Source: Dryocola sp031988645 (lineage in GTDB: Bacteria; Pseudomonadota; Gammaproteobacteria; Enterobacterales; Enterobacteriaceae). From it: DNA of 64,000 nt. The stretch is taken from contig NZ_CP150452.1 of NCBI RefSeq assembly GCF_051307045.1, positions 1,054,001-1,118,000 of the forward strand, in the 5' to 3' direction. Shown in pieces: positions 62,708 to 64,000 of this stretch. Each line of letters opens with the position of its first letter. The stretch's first letter is position 1. A program made the translations under genes and the position numbers. A model generated the notes under the pieces. It did no database searches. It saw only the letters and a list, made by a program, of their open reading frames with translations, and was not told the DNA's origin.

Positions 62708-62815
62708 GGGTCTCTCCCTGGAGGCAAAAAACGTAACAAGTGGGGTGGACAGGCGAATGCGCCGTCCACCTTCTGACAAAAGGGCGGTAGAGCCCGCCCT
62801 GCAAAACCGACTGCT

Positions 62816-63379
62816 TTAGATTTTACCGACCAGGTCCAGAGACGGAGCCAGAGTCGCTTCGCCTTCTTTCCATTTAGCCGGGCACACTTCGCCTGGGTGA
62901 GAAGCAACGTACTGGGCCGCTTTCACTTTACGCAGCAGGTCGGATGCGTCACGGCCGATGCCTTCAGCGGTCACTTCGATAGCCTGGATGATGCCCTGCG
63001 GGTCAACGATAAAGGTGCCGCGGTCCGCGAGGCCTTCGTCTTCACGCATGTTTTCGAAGTTGCGGGTAAGCGCGCCGGTCGGGTCGCCGATCATCGCGTA
63101 TTTGATTTTGGCGATGGTTTCGGAGCTGCCGTGCCAGGCTTTGTGGGTGAAATGGGTGTCGGTAGACACAGAGTAGATATCCACGCCCAGCTTCTGGAAT
63201 TCTTCGTAATGGTCAGCCACGTCGCCCAGCTCGGTTGGGCATACAAAGGTGAAGTCGGCCGGATAGAAGAAGAATACGCTCCAGCGACCTTCTACGTCCT
63301 GCTCGGTAACTTCAATGAATTCACCGTTTTTAAAAGCGCTGTTTTTGAATGGTTTGATTTTTGTATTAATTAAAGACAT
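62816..63379 (-). CDS. ahpC: AhpC, peroxiredoxin (alkyl hydroperoxide reductase C)
   Basis: Typical 2-Cys peroxiredoxin reducing H2O2 and organic peroxides. 187 residues, as in E. coli. The start MSLINTKIKPFKNSAFKNGEF; peroxidatic Cys in FYPADFTFVCPTELGD (~Cys47) and resolving Cys in GEVCPAKWKEGE (~Cys166). Followed after ~110 bp by ahpF. OxyR control is expected from the family; no OxyR site was confirmed by eye. Confidence 0.98.
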   Translation of the reverse strand: MSLINTKIKPFKNSAFKNGEFIEVTEQDVEGRWSVFFFYPADFTFVCPTELGDVADHYEEFQKLGVDIYSVSTDTHFTHKAWHGSSETIAKIKYAMIGDPTGALTRNFENMREDEGLADRGTFIVDPQGIIQAIEVTAEGIGRDASDLLRKVKAAQYVASHPGEVCPAKWKEGEATLAPSLDLVGKI

Positions 63380-63800
63380 CTGTACTTCCTCCGTTTTGCG
63401 ATGGGAGAAAGATACCGAAGTTGAGCGCCCGGCTCTAATGGGTAGGTTTTATCGAATCAATAAGCCATACCTTACAACGAGGTTAGCGGCAAAGAAAAAG
63501 GCCACCCGTTGCGGAGTGGCCTCTTAATGTTGCGCGTTACAATTCCACTTTAAAAAATCATAACAGCGCGGGAATTACAGCATCGAAGCGGTGGAAGGGT
63601 CAATCTGCCGGGCAATCTTAATAACGATGGCTGCGATAGCTTTTTCCTATAAAGGAAATACACAACAATTCCGAAACGCAGCACACTTTTGTGACAGACA
63701 AATTGCAACACTGTGCCTTCAGGGCTAGATTGAGCGCTCAGAATTTCTCTGAGGCAGGCGTTGCGCCGGGTGAGCGTCCATTTTTGTGAGGGTCAGGCAG
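63380..63800. other. Divergent region between ahpC and opgB
   Basis: 421 bp without a recognised gene. It contains a hairpin GGCCAC...GTGGCC (63499-63521) whose T-rich side (TTTTTCTTT) faces ahpC on the minus strand, ~120 bp upstream of the ahpC start, and AT-rich stretches suitable for promoters of both genes. In E. coli dsbG is divergent from ahpC; it is not present here. Confidence 0.5.
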
Positions 63801-64000
63801 TTGACGGAAGCGTTTTCAATGTTGTTATTTGCGGCAGCCATTGCCGTATACGCCGTTAAAGCGGGGCGAAATATCTGGTGGTTCGGCTCCATCCTGCTGA
63901 TCCTGACGCTGTACATCGTGCTTAACGTGACGCTGGTCGCCAGCAACTATTTTACCGGCGAGGGCATTAACGACGCCGTTCTCTATACGCTGACCAGCAG
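63801..64000 (+). CDS. opgB: OpgB (MdoB), phosphoglycerol transferase I (N-terminal part only)
   Basis: Membrane enzyme transferring phosphoglycerol to osmoregulated periplasmic glucans. Only ~66 codons are present before the right edge. From a TTG at 63801 the translation TEAFSMLLFAAAIAVYAVKAG, then RNIWWFGSILLILTLYIVLN and YFTGEGINDAVLYTL, lines up residue for residue with the E. coli OpgB N-terminus, so the TTG is the likely start. Two membrane segments are visible. Far from its E. coli position, indicating rearrangement beside ahpCF. Confidence 0.9.
   Translation, partial: MTEAFSMLLFAAAIAVYAVKAGRNIWWFGSILLILTLYIVLNVTLVASNYFTGEGINDAVLYTLTS

Noticed and set aside
1..64000. CRISPR arrays, rRNA, tRNA genes, insertion sequences, integrases
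   Set aside because: No regularly spaced repeats, no recognisable RNA genes other than chiX, and no transposase or integrase motifs were seen on either strand.

Overview
The window is a chromosomal segment from a member of the Enterobacteriaceae. Its backbone follows the gene order of the E. coli K-12 acrAB-to-cysS region (acrB-acrA-acrR, rsmS, priC, ybaN, apt, dnaX, ybaB, recR, htpG, adk, hemH, gsk, ybaL, fsr, ushA, ybaK, chiX, ybaP, copA, cueR, ybbJ, qmcA, cnoX, ybbO, tesA, ybbA, ybbP, selU, purK, purE, lpxH, ppiB, cysS), but it is not E. coli. mscK, aes, glsA-ybaT and fetAB are missing from their usual places, and ahpCF and opgB lie beside cysS. The composition is GC-rich in the backbone and visibly AT-richer in the accessory blocks. 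The genus cannot be fixed from the sequence alone; an Enterobacter/Cronobacter/Klebsiella-like relative fits.

Layout. 1-2.3 kb: AcrAB efflux genes and the divergent repressor acrR with its palindromic operator. 2.3-13.1 kb: replication, repair and nucleotide genes. A LysR/pirin/isochorismatase-like module separates recR from dnaX-ybaB. 13.1-22.3 kb: hemH, gsk, a cation/proton antiporter, fosmidomycin efflux, periplasmic UDP-sugar hydrolase and the small RNA ChiX. 22.4-32.5 kb: copper ATPase copA, with a CueR box and the CopA(Z) frameshift signal, then a Fur-boxed heme operon of the chuA-T-W-X-Y-U-V type lacking chuS, inserted between copA and cueR. 32.5-41.4 kb: cueR, membrane-quality genes, a DUF3289/DUF943 pair in the fetAB position, and the cnoX-ybbO-tesA-ybbA-ybbP block.

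41.6-51.7 kb is the main accessory region, where E. coli K-12 carries rhsD. It holds a porin, a MarR/quinone-oxidoreductase divergent pair, an uncharacterised gene and a decayed partial copy of it, an orphan polymorphic-toxin tip (Ntox44-like) with a candidate immunity gene, a coiled-coil CHAT protease, a small P4-satellite-like ORF, an RloC/PrrC-like ATPase with a C-terminal HEPN-type motif, and a frameshifted small gene. This looks like an anti-phage/competition island. 51.7-64 kb: a MetQNI-type transporter, selU, purEK, lpxH, ppiB, cysS, a yeaR-yoaG-like pair in which the YoaG domain is duplicated in tandem, ahpF-ahpC, and the start of opgB.

The most striking global signal is that eight otherwise intact genes (acrA, priC, the pirin gene, htpG, qmcA, tesA, ybbP and the quinone oxidoreductase gene) each carry a single +1 frameshift. 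All eight are repaired by removing one G or C from a GGCC site. A systematic sequencing or assembly error is the likeliest cause, possibly linked to base modification, so these should not be read as real gene losses without checking.
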